Source: Adineta ricciae (lineage: Eukaryota; Rotifera; Eurotatoria; Adinetida; Adinetidae). From it: a DNA stretch of 64,000 nt. The notes under the pieces are model-generated. The model did not search any database. It saw only the letters and a list, made by a program, of their open reading frames with translations, and was not told the DNA's origin. Below, in pieces: positions 34,336 through 46,153 of this stretch; within the stretch, counting starts at the first letter, position 1; each line of letters starts with the position of its first letter. Both the position numbers and the translations under genes were made by a program. The stretch is taken from the NCBI GenBank assembly GCA_905250025.1, contig CAJNOJ010000390.1, positions 1 through 64,000 of the forward strand, written 5' to 3'.

Positions 34336-35593
34336 TCAAAAATAAACTGTCAGATTAGGATTTGCGGCGAAAATCGATTTCAAACGCGCCTTTTCTGTAT
34401 CATTAATATTGTTAAATTGGACATCGAGGCCAGTCAATTTCTTCATTTTCACTATTTGTTCTGCTGGCAAAGTCGTCAGCTGATTGCCATATAAAGCAAG
34501 ATAGCTAAGTGATTCGCTAAGATTGATAATTTCAGGAGGAATGTACTGAATTTGATTAAATGGAAGAAATACTACACTTAAAGGCGATCGTGACAAGGCA
34601 AGTGTCGACAAATCTGTAAGTTGGTTATAGGACATATCTATATTAGCCAAAGTTTCGCTTAGTAAGAGTGGTGCGGGGAGTTGGGTGAAGCAATTTTTGC
34701 TGAGATCAAGGTAGGTGACACCTCTGGTAAAATTTCGTGGGAAAGCCGACAGACAGTTCAATCCTTGAAATCTCAAGTCTTTCAGGTTTGTCATGTAGGT
34801 GAATTGCCAAGGTAAAACCGACATACCGTCACCAGTGATACCAAGAGTGGTTAAGTTCGTTAAGTCTGCAAACGGACCTAAGTTGACTAAATGTGAAATA
34901 TCAATTGTTAAAGATGACAAAGTCGGATTTAAATTTCGAAAGAAATCTTCCGGTATTGTAGTAAATTGTCCGTTGAGAATACCCAAATGATTCAAAGGAA
35001 GAATGCTCAGAAAGGATGGCAGCTCAGCTAAAGGTGCGTGGAGAGTCAGGTCTGTTAAACTAGGTAAAGCAGCTAGAGCTCCTGTTATGTACGTAATTCG
35101 GATCGCAAGTAAATACAGAGTGCGTAACAATTTTAGTTCACCAATTGTCTCCGGAATGTCTTTACCGTCAACATACGATAACGAAAGATACGTTAAATTG
35201 GTAAGTTTGCCAATTTCATAAGGAATAGGCCATGTATAACCCGATGTTATATAACCGAAAATATAAAGGGACTGTAAATGAGTGAGGCAATAGACTTGTA
35301 ATGCTGTTGGAACAAGGTCGAGTGCCAAGTCATACACTTGGTTTTGTGCATTGAGACGGGCACAAGCAGGATTTTGCTGACACGAAGAAGAATTATCCAA
35401 TATGGTAACTTTAAACGGAAGCGAATTCAGTACATGACGGTCATCGGAGTATTGACTACAATTTAATGTGGGTTCAAAGGCACTTCCTACGTACGATCAT
35501 TAATTATTTAAAAGAACTTGGACAATAGCAATGTTGTTGCTTACCTTCTACGAAATGAAATGATAGTACCAGTAATAACAACGACGCGAACAT
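34336..35593 (-). CDS. Secreted leucine-rich repeat protein (haplotype B)
   Basis: Exons 35545-35593 and 34336-35486, intron 58 bp; same exon lengths as the A copy (49 and 1151 bp) and 399 residues. Signal peptide, N-terminal cysteines and about ten LRR units are retained; changes cluster in the solvent side of the repeats (for example LLNGRFTT to ILNGQFTT). Confidence 0.87.
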
Positions 35594-36248
35594 TGCAGTT
35601 TTGCTACTCTTTGTTGCAAAACACGAGAAATGAATGGTAAAACATTTCTCTCTACTATCTCGGTGAAGAATATCGACGTCTTATCGACACCTACCTGCAA
35701 ACAATTGCCGTACTTTTTATAACTTCGAACAAAGGAATTTGTGTTAATAGTTGAAAATATAGGACAGTTTCAGGTCAAAAATAATCTCTCACAGTGAAAC
35801 TAATATGCTTAAAATAGAAATAACCATTAATTGAGGGTGTGGAGAAGTGCCGGATAAAATAAAAGAATACTGCGAAAATCTAACTTGTAAACATGATGAC
35901 GCTACAGTTCGATCGGCTCGTCCTCTTGTTACTGGATGCAACGATATTGATTGATTGCGATGGCGAAGATCAACGCTTTCTCTTTTCTCTTCATTACTGT
36001 TAAGATTCTATATAGAAAAAATTCCCAATTCTCGTGTACATGATGTACGAGGGCGCCATCTTCTTGAACAAGTATAGTTTATACATACAATTCTCGACGA
36101 ATCCAATCAGCGTTTCAGTTTGTATAGATTGTCTATTGTTTCAATAGTTCTTGAATATAACGTTCAATCTACAAATCAGGCGCGAAATATTTGTTCATTA
36201 ATTCATTTGTACGATACAAAGTCAGTCATAGAACAAGAAACAAGTCAG
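35594..36248. other. Intergenic between divergent genes (haplotype B)
   Basis: Lacks about 280 bases present in A (21905-22185) and carries about 45 private bases near 35972-36016. No gene seen. Confidence 0.45.
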
Positions 36249-37043
36249 ATGGCTAACGGTGATACAGTCGATTTCAAGATAGCAGCATTTCAGAAATTCA
36301 AATCGTTAGAATGGGATTATTTCCAATCATTATCAGATGATAAGAAGAAACTTCTCAGTCCCGATGGTCGATTAAAAAATTATAATCCATTTCATTTGCT
36401 GGAATGTAAGTTTTCGTTAGGAATAAACTCTATTTGTTATCTTTACTTTAGATGGCGAAATCCTTGCTACATTGTTCGGTATTAAACCATGTACTCTTTT
36501 AGCACATTATGTCATGCATGACTATGCAACAGGTCTCGTTGAGAAGGCATTAAAACCAATATTTGACGAGTTTCAACTCGAAAAAGAAGGATTCGAATTA
36601 TGGAAGTTGAAACCACCACTCACAGAAGATTACAAAGGCGGTTGGATCTTTGCGAATAAAGTAAGCATGACGATTTGTCTCGCCGAACGTCTATTTCTTG
36701 ACGTCTTTAGAAACACGAACGGTATTCACTTGTAAAGCAAACTTTTACCACTAATTCATCATCTATCAACATGATCGATATCGGAGGTGCACTTGGTTAT
36801 CCACTTCCATATGGTGAATATACAATTCAGTATATAGACGAGACAGAATCGAAGGAACGTAACGCATGTTGTGTGCCAATGGTAGAATACACCGTTGGTG
36901 AAGGAAATTTTGGCACTATTATACGGCATTTCGATCAATATTCAACATTATGGAAAAAACTTGGCAGAAATCTGACGATTGATTTTTCCGAACATCCATC
37001 ACTGGAGAAATGGTTTATGGATATAAAAAATGGACAAATCTAA
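36249..37043 (+). CDS. Conserved protein of unknown function, 232 aa (haplotype B)
   Basis: Exons 36249-36405, 36452-36660, 36711-37043 with the same lengths as in A (157, 209, 333 bp). Here the alternative acceptor near the third exon seen in A (TTTACAG) is absent, which shows that the GTCTTTAG acceptor is the real one. Protein differs from A at a few positions (for example IAAFQ for IKAFQ, IDETES for IDDTES). Intact; family not recognised. Confidence 0.78.
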
Positions 37044-37501
37044 TAACCACTATAAACTGTTTTTCTTCCACTACATTCAGTTAGTGTCTATGGGTTCTCG
37101 TAAAGTCGATCGTTTAGGATTTTATTTCGGAAACCCAATAAATGAAACATATTGCACTCATAAAAATCATAGCAGCCTTATCTCAGAAAGTTTTTGGAAT
37201 TGAATTAATATTTACCAAGACACTTTGTAGTTGTAGGTATTAGATACTGTTCGTTTCAAATAAGTTATTAAGTCTTTTGCTTTATATAACAATACAATAA
37301 GATTGACGACTCACGGCGTGTTATAAACCTTTTCTAACGCACGTGGAAGATAGTATTACGTATTGTAATACTGTGCACTTATGTTATCTCTTCTTATGCA
37401 CGGTTTTTAATATGATCACGTCATGGATGATCGCTCTCACTGTTAAATTTCCGTTATCAACACACCTATGATGAAGATAAGATAATGTAAACTTTCACTT
37501 G
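37044..37501. other. Intergenic, 5' flank of exchanger pseudogene (haplotype B)
   Basis: Counterpart of 23303-23758; the GTATTACGTATTGTAATAC near-palindrome is kept at about 37348. Confidence 0.45.
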
Positions 37502-40443
37502 ATAGCTATACCAAACAATTCTACGACAACCAATAATCATGATAGCGAAGGAAGTCATGGTACTGTTATTCTCTTTCTATCGTATTCCGTTTTAGCAGCG
37601 TGCACTTATGAAATCATCGTATGTAAACTCTTGAAAAACCGCTTACCCATTCCATTTACAGTTGTTGTACTTATCTTGGGACTTGTTATCGGTGTCATTG
37701 CACATCATATCAAAGGCAATCCGAACGAATTTCTAGCTGGTGAAATCGAACTGAGTGAAATTAATCCTCATTTGCTCTTTTATATCTTTTTACCGGCACT
37801 TATATTCCATTCAGCATTTAATTGTCATTTTCATATTGTGAAACAACAGCTCCTGTCCGCTACTAGCCGGTCCCGGTGTGTTCATATCTATAATTCTCGT
37901 CGCGATCTGTAGTATCTACATATTTCCTTACGATTGGTCATAGCTCGAAGGTTTTCTATTTGGGAGCACGTTGAGTGCAAATGATGCAATTGCAGTAATT
38001 CCACTATTACAAGATTCAGATGCAAGCAAGTTATTGACTTCGTTAGTCGAGTCAGAATCGATATTGAGCGACGGTTCAACATTCGTTGCCTTTTTAACTT
38101 TTAAAAATATTGTTGTCGGTGGTGATCATAGTGCGAAAATTATCATAATAGATATTATCAAATATAGTATTGGTATGATGTTGTCGATTTGTTTTCTTAT
38201 TTTATAAGCGAGTTCTTTTTCAGGTGGACCTGCTTTCGGATTTGCTTGTGGTATTATTTGTGTATTTATTTTAAATAGAATTTATAACAAACTCAACGTG
38301 GAAATTACAATTACATTCGGAGTTGCCTATCTAATCTTCTATGTCGCTGATGTTGGACTTGGCATTTCTGGCGCTCTTGCCTTAGGTGCAATGGGTTTGT
38401 ATATGGCAAAATACAAATATTGTATTAGCAGCAAAGTGCAACTTCCGTTGGCTAGTGCTTGGCGAATGGTTATTTATATAATTAATATCTTAATATTCAC
38501 GATTACTGGTATTATTTTAGCTAAATCGTTTCTCGGCACAATTGCAACTATTTCTGGTCGAGATTTTGGATTCTCCATTGTCTTATATCTTGTAATTCTC
38601 ATCGCACGAGCTTTGACTATTGCTATTCTCTATCCATTGATGCGACGTACCGGTGTACATCTATCGTGGAAAGATTGTATCATTCTTATATGGAGTAATC
38701 TTCGAGGAAGTATGGCACTTATTCTAGTTCTCATTGTGTTCTTGGATTCAAGAATCGATCTTCAAACACGTGATCGTTTTCTATTTCATGCATCAATCAT
38801 CGTACTTCTCACACTGGTTGTCAATGGAACAAGTAGCAAGTTTCTTGTGAGAATTTTAGGCTTGAATCGCGGTTTGTTTGTCTTCTTTTAATATTGGTAA
38901 TGAAAAAAAAATGTCTTGATTTTAGGTAAGAAAGGAAGTCAAATTATTTTAGTACAAGCGCTTGAGCATATGCGCCGACAGACTTTACAACAACTGGCCA
39001 GTATGAAACAGGATGAAAAATTTGCTGATGTTGATTGGAAAATGCTCAGTGATTATCTACCGGATAAACTTTTGGAAGAACTGGATCAAGAACAGAACAC
39101 TACTATTCGGCGAGATCTATCATGTCATAGTAATCTAAATTTTCTAGTGCAAAACGAAGAAATTTCTCGAGCACAAACGACAACGATGGAAGGGAATTTG
39201 AAACGTGTACCGACAATTTATCAACTAAATTCTATGCCGACCAGTTCATTAGAAAAACCGAACATCCTTCCTGTAATCAATCTAACTGATACAAATGAAG
39301 AAGATCGTGATAATATTCGAAAAGAGATAATAACACGTTTTCTAACAGCAAGATCTATTGATTATGAAAAACAATGGTATTTCGGAATGATCCGTTGACA
39401 GACATTGGATATCCTAACTGAATCAGTTGAACAAGCAAAACAAAAGTATTCCATCAAAGTTCATTGGAAATTGATTGTTGAGTACTTTCGCTTGTCGATT
39501 TTATTGATGAAATTATTAAAATTCGAACAGTTTGACATAATTAATCGATGGAAGAATAAACTATTATTCGATCGCATATTCTTAACCATTGAACTAACTC
39601 TAAGTAAGTCTTTGATTTGAAAAAGCTCGNTCTGTTTTGAAGCTACGATGTACGTGGTTTCAACCAAAAGAAGTTCTCGTACAAAGTAATCAAACTATCG
39701 GCAATGCCTTTTTGATTATTCGAGGTATTGTTGAATGTGATGACGATCCGATTCCTACTTGTTACAAATCGGGTGCTATGATTGGCATCGATTCAGTATT
39801 CTTTGAACACATGTCGGCTCGTCGTACGTACAAAGCTGGAAGTGGACTTGTTGAAGCATATGCTATCGATAGGGATCTATTGAGCACATTATTAAACGAT
39901 GATAATTTATCGCGATCGATTTACGATGAAATCGCACTTCATGCACTCATCAACAATTATCAGACAAGATTACAGTTAACTCATGCACAGTTACAATTGG
40001 TTTTGAGTGAAATTGCGAGCTTTTACAAGAATGAATCGGACTTAGAAGTTCATTTAAAAGCAACTGATAGATTGTTCCTACTTTCTGGAACACTTGTTTG
40101 TCATTCGGATAATAAGGAAACTACTATAAATTCGATTGAATTCCTCTCACTCACGTCATCAACGATGTACAAACTAAATTCGTCTGGTATAGTTTATACA
40201 TGGACACGCGACGATGAAATGTATTCTCCCGATGTCAAACTCTCGAAACTTGATGTTCCAGTACATCACACTGAATCAATATCTGTTCAACCCTTCTATC
40301 CGAACTTTTTGGGCGATACAGTTGGACAATTCATATCACGACATCATTCGTCGCTAGTGACACGTCCTGTGAGCAAGTCTAATTTGCTTCAATTTATACC
40401 CACGGAAATTGCAGTGAATGTCGATAATATTGAAATGTTTTAA
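37502..40443 (+). pseudogene. Na+/H+ exchanger, disabled copy (haplotype B)
   Basis: Same exon plan as the intact A gene (37502-38172, 38224-38871, 38926-39603, then 39631-40443 after the gap). Four lesions are visible: the start ATG is ATA at 37502; five bases (TTCTG of A) are missing at about 37861, shifting the frame in helix 4; Trp TGG is TAG at 37941; Arg CGA is TGA at 39396 within exon 3. Exon 4 lacks about 446 bases because of the scaffold gap at 39630, which is not a biological lesion. Splice sites remain good and much of the frame is conserved, so disablement looks recent. Confidence 0.88.
39630..39630. other. Single-N scaffold join within haplotype B
   Basis: Compared with haplotype A, 25892-26337 (about 446 bases of exchanger intron 3 and exon 4) is missing here, so one N stands for a real gap of unknown size. 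Confidence 0.92.
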
Positions 40444-40483
40444 TTTTCACATATGTTTATTTTTAAATAGAAGTTTCTTGTGA

Positions 40484-40517
<34 letters not shown>
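40484..40517. repeat. (TC)n(AT)n microsatellite
   Basis: A TC run followed by an AT run between the convergent exchanger and KUP genes. The A copy has only a few units at 27192-27206, so the tract is expanded in haplotype B. Confidence 0.85.
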
Positions 40518-40564
40518 GGTTATCTACAGCGAAAAAATGTCAGTCGATTAAAGCTCATCTGAAG

Positions 40565-42850
40565 TTATTTTAGTTTAGCTAATATACCAATGTTAATTGT
40601 ATTCTCCGGTGCTAATTTAATGTTCACAGCTGCGCCTGGATAAAGACTTTTCAGTATAGCATAGAGATACAGCGGCCAACGTCGAATCCAACTAGCCCAT
40701 CCTACAGTTGATACTTTAATTGTTTCATTTGGTGTGAATATTGTCACTTTTGATTCGTGATCAGGTATGGGTAAATTGAATTGTGTTCGAGCAAGTGTTA
40801 AGATATCAAAAGGTTTGATACGATTTTCAGAGTGACCGTATAATGCTGTAAGATGAAATATACCTTCTCCATATTGCTTCACAGCGAGCCGTCTATCATC
40901 TTCAATTGTGGACGATTTGATGTGTTCGATACGAAGAAATATGATAACTTGCGGCACCGAACGTGTTCGAGTTAAGTAATTTTCAAAAACATGTGGTGTG
41001 TGTTTTGTTGAACTTGTCAGAAAGCAACCAACACATGGTGTAATGACAGCTGATATGGTATGATTAGGGATATTATTTTGCTCATGAATGTAAGACGAAA
41101 TTGCAGATGCTCGTTTAATTGGCACATTTTCTACTAGACGTACTTGGCTTGCAACTTTAGGCAAAGATCCTTTATTTTTCACGTCGATGTCATCGTCATC
41201 GGATTCCGAGTCGATTTCATCGTGAAAATCAATTCGACTAGCCGTTGAAATTATGGGAAGATCATTGACGGAGCTATTCGAGTTTTGTCGTGTATTCGAC
41301 TCCGATAATCCAAGTCGTAATGCTAAAGTGTGAAGGCTCGTTGTCTGTGAATGAATCTTGAGAAAACGTCGCAAATTCAATTGACCAAAAAACCAACAAA
41401 ATCCAAATATAAAAAACCCCGTGGCAATAACAACAGCCACCCATCCTCCAGTAGGAATTTTAGTAGCATTCGATGCCCATGTGTATCCATCGATAATAAG
41501 GAACAATCCGAACGGTAAAATCATATACCATGGTTTGTGCCATGTGTAATGCATAACACACATATATAATATTGTTGTAAATACCATGACGGTGCAAACG
41601 GTCACACCATAAGCATTCGTAATACTCGCATTCGTACCAAATCCAATGATAATGATAATAGTCAAAATCATTAAAATATAATTGATTGTTGGAATATAAA
41701 TTTGACCGATAATTGTCTTTGATGTATGATAAATTTTAACAGGAACTGAACATTCCATACCAATGGCTTGACTGACCAATGAGAAGCTACCAGTAATGAT
41801 TGCTTGTGAAGCAATGATTGTTGCTACAGTAGCCAGAACAACCATAGGCCAGTGGAACCAATTCGGTACTGCATGATAAAATGGATTGTCAACTAGCGAT
41901 GGATCAACGATTAATAATGCCCCTTGACCTAAATAATTGAATAAGACGCCGGGAAATACAACAAAGAACCAAGCTGCACGGACTGGCCATCTTCCGAAAT
42001 GACCTAAATCAGCGTACAGAGCTTCGAGACCTGTGACGGACAAAAACACACCACCGATTTGATAGAAACCACGAGTCTTTTCGATCAACAGATAATCAAA
42101 CGCTTCCCATGGGTTAAACGCTTTCAAAATAGAAGGCTTATATGTTATACGCCAAATACCAATGATAAACAAAGTTACAAACCAACAAACCATAATGGGA
42201 CCAAAAGCAACACCAATCCTTGATGTTCCCCATCGTTGTGCGAGGAAAAGTAGAACAATGATAATTATACTAATTGGTACAACCCAAGAGTTTAATTGTG
42301 ATGCTTCTACAGCTACTCCTTCGACTGCTGATAGAACAGATACAGCAGGTGTCAATGCTCCGTCACCAAGTAGCATTGCTGCGGCTACTAATGCAATCAG
42401 TGTTATTCCTCGTTTTACCTTTGGACTCAATTTAACCTTTTCATCTGTTAATAAGCCACACAGAGCAAATGTTCCACCTTCTCCATGATTATCGGCGATT
42501 AAAATAAATGTTGCATATTTCAAACAGACCGACACGATCAAACTCCAAATAATCAAACTGATAGCTCCAATACATTGTGATTCTGTCGGTTGGTAAGTGA
42601 ATATCGTATTCACAACATAGAGTGGCGATGTTCCTATATCCCCAAAAATAACACCCAATGCACGGAGGGTTAAACTGAAGAATAGTTTCGGATTTTTACA
42701 TGGTGTAATTTCAGATACTAAAACATGATCGTCATTTGTTGATTGTTTTATCTTAGATACTGCTGTTCGAATGAGATTAGGTGATGGAGCGGATTCTTCT
42801 TGACGATTAGAATCATTTTTGCTTATATCAACAACTAAACGAGGTAACAT
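40565..42850 (-). CDS. KUP/HAK/KT potassium transporter (complete, haplotype B)
   Basis: Single-exon frame of 761 residues from the first ATG at 42850 (MLPRLVVD). The family signature is complete: GVIFGDIGTSPLY at about 66-78, GEGGTFALC at about 123-131, LGDGALTPAVSVLSAVEG at about 161-178, then about ten more helices and a cytoplasmic C-terminal domain ending INIGILAKLK. Function by family: high-affinity K+ uptake, probably H+ coupled, at the plasma membrane. KUP/HAK transporters are known from bacteria, fungi, plants and some protists and are not part of the usual animal set, so horizontal acquisition is likely. The 5' UTR may hold an intron (donor at about 42899). Convergent with the exchanger gene. 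Confidence 0.95.
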   Translation of the reverse strand: MLPRLVVDISKNDSNRQEESAPSPNLIRTAVSKIKQSTNDDHVLVSEITPCKNPKLFFSLTLRALGVIFGDIGTSPLYVVNTIFTYQPTESQCIGAISLIIWSLIVSVCLKYATFILIADNHGEGGTFALCGLLTDEKVKLSPKVKRGITLIALVAAAMLLGDGALTPAVSVLSAVEGVAVEASQLNSWVVPISIIIIVLLFLAQRWGTSRIGVAFGPIMVCWFVTLFIIGIWRITYKPSILKAFNPWEAFDYLLIEKTRGFYQIGGVFLSVTGLEALYADLGHFGRWPVRAAWFFVVFPGVLFNYLGQGALLIVDPSLVDNPFYHAVPNWFHWPMVVLATVATIIASQAIITGSFSLVSQAIGMECSVPVKIYHTSKTIIGQIYIPTINYILMILTIIIIIGFGTNASITNAYGVTVCTVMVFTTILYMCVMHYTWHKPWYMILPFGLFLIIDGYTWASNATKIPTGGWVAVVIATGFFIFGFCWFFGQLNLRRFLKIHSQTTSLHTLALRLGLSESNTRQNSNSSVNDLPIISTASRIDFHDEIDSESDDDDIDVKNKGSLPKVASQVRLVENVPIKRASAISSYIHEQNNIPNHTISAVITPCVGCFLTSSTKHTPHVFENYLTRTRSVPQVIIFLRIEHIKSSTIEDDRRLAVKQYGEGIFHLTALYGHSENRIKPFDILTLARTQFNLPIPDHESKVTIFTPNETIKVSTVGWASWIRRWPLYLYAILKSLYPGAAVNIKLAPENTINIGILAKLK

Positions 42851-45214
42851 AAACAATTATCTAAAGTTTTGTAGTGTGTAATTACAATTGTTTTTACCTG
42901 TTTCCATAGAACGGTATCAAGCAATGTCAAATTGAAATATATTCATAGTGCATTTACTTGTTTCGTTAGTAATGAACAGGTTAAAAGCACAACTGACGTA
43001 TATGTAGCTCTCATTGATGATGCGCATCAATGCCTCGTGCATGATCAACGAATGGGTATGGTCGTGTTTCTTTCGTATTTTGGGCGTTACCCGTCCTTGA
43101 TCGATGAAAGTAATTTCACATTAAATGAAATTGATTTTTCTATTCATACAGAAAAAGGTCATCAATAACGCCCATTTCGCTGATGACTATCAAATGTAAA
43201 ACTGAGTAAATCTATATCAACAATCATTTATTGCGCTATCGATATTAAAATCAGATTTACACTTATGTTCAAAGCAAAAGAAAAACATTGCGTAATGTTT
43301 TTAATCATAACTATCTAATTGAACAGACGTGCACCGTCTTAATTAACATTCGCATCGTCAATGCCGCAGGATAATTTATTTTGATTGGCTGCTCGTTGTA
43401 ATCCATAATGTGATCGATGGTGGACAGGTTTATCATCATATTTCTCTCCGAAGAGGATCAAGTGCCATCGGATCGTTCCCATCTGATTGTATTGGAGAAA
43501 ATTTTACATCACCGACTGACAATGGAGCAATTGACAAGTATTTAACATTATAATTGTCAGTTGATTGCATATCGATGTCAATTTGATATTGTTCGAAAAT
43601 CTGGCTTCACCCAGTATAAGTGGTGATCAAATTGTAATGCGTCATATCCGTTCGATCCGAGTAATACTCATCATTATCAGAAGTGACTTTTGCACGTAAT
43701 ACACCGTAAATTTTGCTTCTAGAAAAACCGAAGCTGGCTAAGATTTTTTCATCCATCAAAAAAATGAGTAATTCAGCCGAACATATCAACAGGTGTCTTA
43801 CACAGAAAGAGAAAAATATAGTATGACCGTGAAATATACGTGAAATAAGCACGTGGAAATTTTTTTGTCATAGAGCAAACAAAACGCAATAATTGTCAAC
43901 GAAAGATCAATGCATAAAAAGGACTTTATGTTAAAATATACATGTAATAATTAGGATAATTAAGTAACTCATATCATAGCCAATCATTCTTTTACGGTTA
44001 AACCTTAGATTGGATTTATTAAGAAAAAGAGTCTTGCAAACAGACGTTGTCTGTGTATTTGTTGATTTTTATTTCTTTGAATAATTAAAGCACTGTGAAA
44101 ATGAAAAGCAATATGTTTTCGTCACATAGTTATGACCTACACACGTCACAAATGGAAGCAGATTTCAATGGTCTTTCTCCGTAACTAGTTTCTAACCTGT
44201 TCAAACAGATTTTTATGTCACTACTTAAACATGTACAGAAAGGAAAAGATATTCTGAAATATGACCTGAATAATAAAGACTGACGACGGATAGAATCAGT
44301 GTCGGTCCTCAATCTGTACATGAAATAATCCGATTAGAATCAACAGAGTGTCAATGTGAGTGAGGATGGATGTGAGTCGACGGCTCTGTGCACCATTACT
44401 CTACGAACTCTTTTTGAATTTTTCTCTTTTCGTTTCTGTCAGTCATTTTATGTGACACAATAAATTATTTTTGAAAAAAGTATAGTAGAGAAAGCCGAGA
44501 TGTGGTCGTCTTTCGTTTCTACATAGGTGCTGAATAAACATGTGAGTTTAAATCGTAATGTTTTTTATTTGCCGAGCAAGTCGTATTTTTTACTTTCTTC
44601 TTCAGTAAGCTTCACTTGTAAAGTATGTATCCAACGCAAATAATCATAACCATTCGTAGAAACGAAAACTATCTGATACGTACGTTAGTCAATACTGTAG
44701 TAATAGTGAAGATATAGGGTTCGCGTAAGGTGCAGCGAAACGAAGTTTTTTTTTGTACCGATCGTGAACCGAAAAGTAACACTCATCTCATCTCCATAGT
44801 GATTGTTTGCTATTTGACTTTCTTTGGATTTTTTTCAAACGAAAATGAATTGAAGCGGATGTGGGCAGTATGTCGCTTTTTTATCCTCGCGCTCACTCAC
44901 ATCCGCCTTTTCTGGTGCCCTAAGCTGCAGACATTTGTTAGGGAAAAGTTCTCCTGTCTGATATACGAAAAAAAGCTTTATAGTTTTAGCGAAGTGTTTT
45001 CTATAATGTTTTTGAGACGTTGTATGTCTATACAGATCTACTGCGTAAAAAGAAGTTCTATAATGATTTTGTTCTGCGGATAGTTGTGGCTATTGGTAAA
45101 AAACATAAGTACTCATAACTTCACTCCCACCCACATCCACATACTCACCCTCAAGATGGATGTTTCAGTTCGGAGAAATACTTGATATAATATCAAATAT
45201 ATTTTAATGTGTAG
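42851..45214. other. Long intergenic region between KUP and ART genes (haplotype B)
   Basis: Divergent 5' flanks of both genes. No frame with recognisable product; short open frames differ between the haplotypes. Compared with A (49823-51896) it has extra segments near 43325-43610 and 44760-44840. Shortly before the ART start it carries CCCACCCACATCCACA and CACCCTCAAG. Confidence 0.45.
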
Positions 45215-46153
45215 ATGACCCTTGACGACACCGCAAAAGAAACGTCTCCGCTTCGATTCTCGGACGTCGGTGCGTTGCCCAATCGAATGTTCGCACCGAT
45301 CGAAGGATATGAACATATGCCACTTGTTTCACTTGAGGAAGCTGTCGAGCCTCTCGTTAACATTGTGCCCAAAGTACAACGCAATGTTTTTATAGTAAAA
45401 CAGAATTGTCAACATCCAGAAGATGGTCTATCGAGTGATGAATCTGCCTCAATTATGCTGTACACCTTCGAATCGAAACCACATGAATCTTCATTGTATG
45501 TCATTCTGAATGCAGCTTTGCGCTTGGAAAAAAGAGAACAATTAGTTCCATGGTTTCTTTATCTCCGACTTATTTTGACAGCACTGGGAAAGCTTCCATC
45601 AGAGCGTCGTTTTGTTGTTCGAGGGGTCAAAGCCGATTTAAGAGCAGAATATCCAAAAGGAAACACTTTTATTTGGTGGGGATTCTCGTCGTGTACCTCA
45701 ACTGTTGAAGTGCTTGAATGTGAAGGCTTTTTTGGCAAAACGGGAACAAGAACCTTATTCCAAATTGACTGTTATACAGGAAAAGATGTAAAAAATCACT
45801 CGTTCATCCGAGCAGAGGAGGAAATTCTTCTGCTTCCTGCAAGACAATTCCAGATTACATCGTGTCTCGATTCTGGTAACGGACTTCATATAATACAGTT
45901 GAAAGAAATAAAACCATCATTTCCCCTGCTCGAACTGTCGGAAATACCAAATCCAGTATTACTACCTAAGAAAGACTCGACCATTGGACCACAAATCAAC
46001 GTGGAGTCTTCCAAACCAGCACCAGCACTTGCATCAACATTGCCAATCGAAAAACACAATTCAGGTGAGTCAGTATTTGTTGTAATTTCATATGCGTACA
46101 CGCATACACTCTATCTCGAAGTAAACCTTCTAAGATCAAGAATATGCAATTGA
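45215..46153 (+). CDS. ADP-ribosyltransferase domain exon (haplotype B)
   Basis: Frame from ATG 45215 (MTLDDTAKE). ART domain of the R-S-E class: Arg about 136 in FVVRGVKA, Ser about 158 in WWGFSSCTST, E201-x-E203 in RAEEEILLLPA. It is related to the ART of the NHL gene (shared DESASIMLYT, SSLYVILNAALR patterns). A splice donor GTGAGT at 46065 ends the conserved part at codon phase 1; beyond it A and B diverge quickly, so residues after HNS are probably intronic read-through. The donor is in phase with an acceptor at 47557 before the MORN frame, giving a possible fusion. No signal peptide. Confidence 0.85.
   Translation: MTLDDTAKETSPLRFSDVGALPNRMFAPIEGYEHMPLVSLEEAVEPLVNIVPKVQRNVFIVKQNCQHPEDGLSSDESASIMLYTFESKPHESSLYVILNAALRLEKREQLVPWFLYLRLILTALGKLPSERRFVVRGVKADLRAEYPKGNTFIWWGFSSCTSTVEVLECEGFFGKTGTRTLFQIDCYTGKDVKNHSFIRAEEEILLLPARQFQITSCLDSGNGLHIIQLKEIKPSFPLLELSEIPNPVLLPKKDSTIGPQINVESSKPAPALASTLPIEKHNSGESVFVVISYAYTHTLYLEVNLLRSRICN

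Noticed and set aside
15526-42193. Tandem segmental duplication of about 13 kb
   Set aside because: The single-N joins, the exact A1/A2 overlap and the haplotype-like divergence explain it better as two homologous chromosomes.
42932-43168. 78-residue frame upstream of the KUP gene in B
   Set aside because: The same region in A has indels that break the frame, and no domain is seen.
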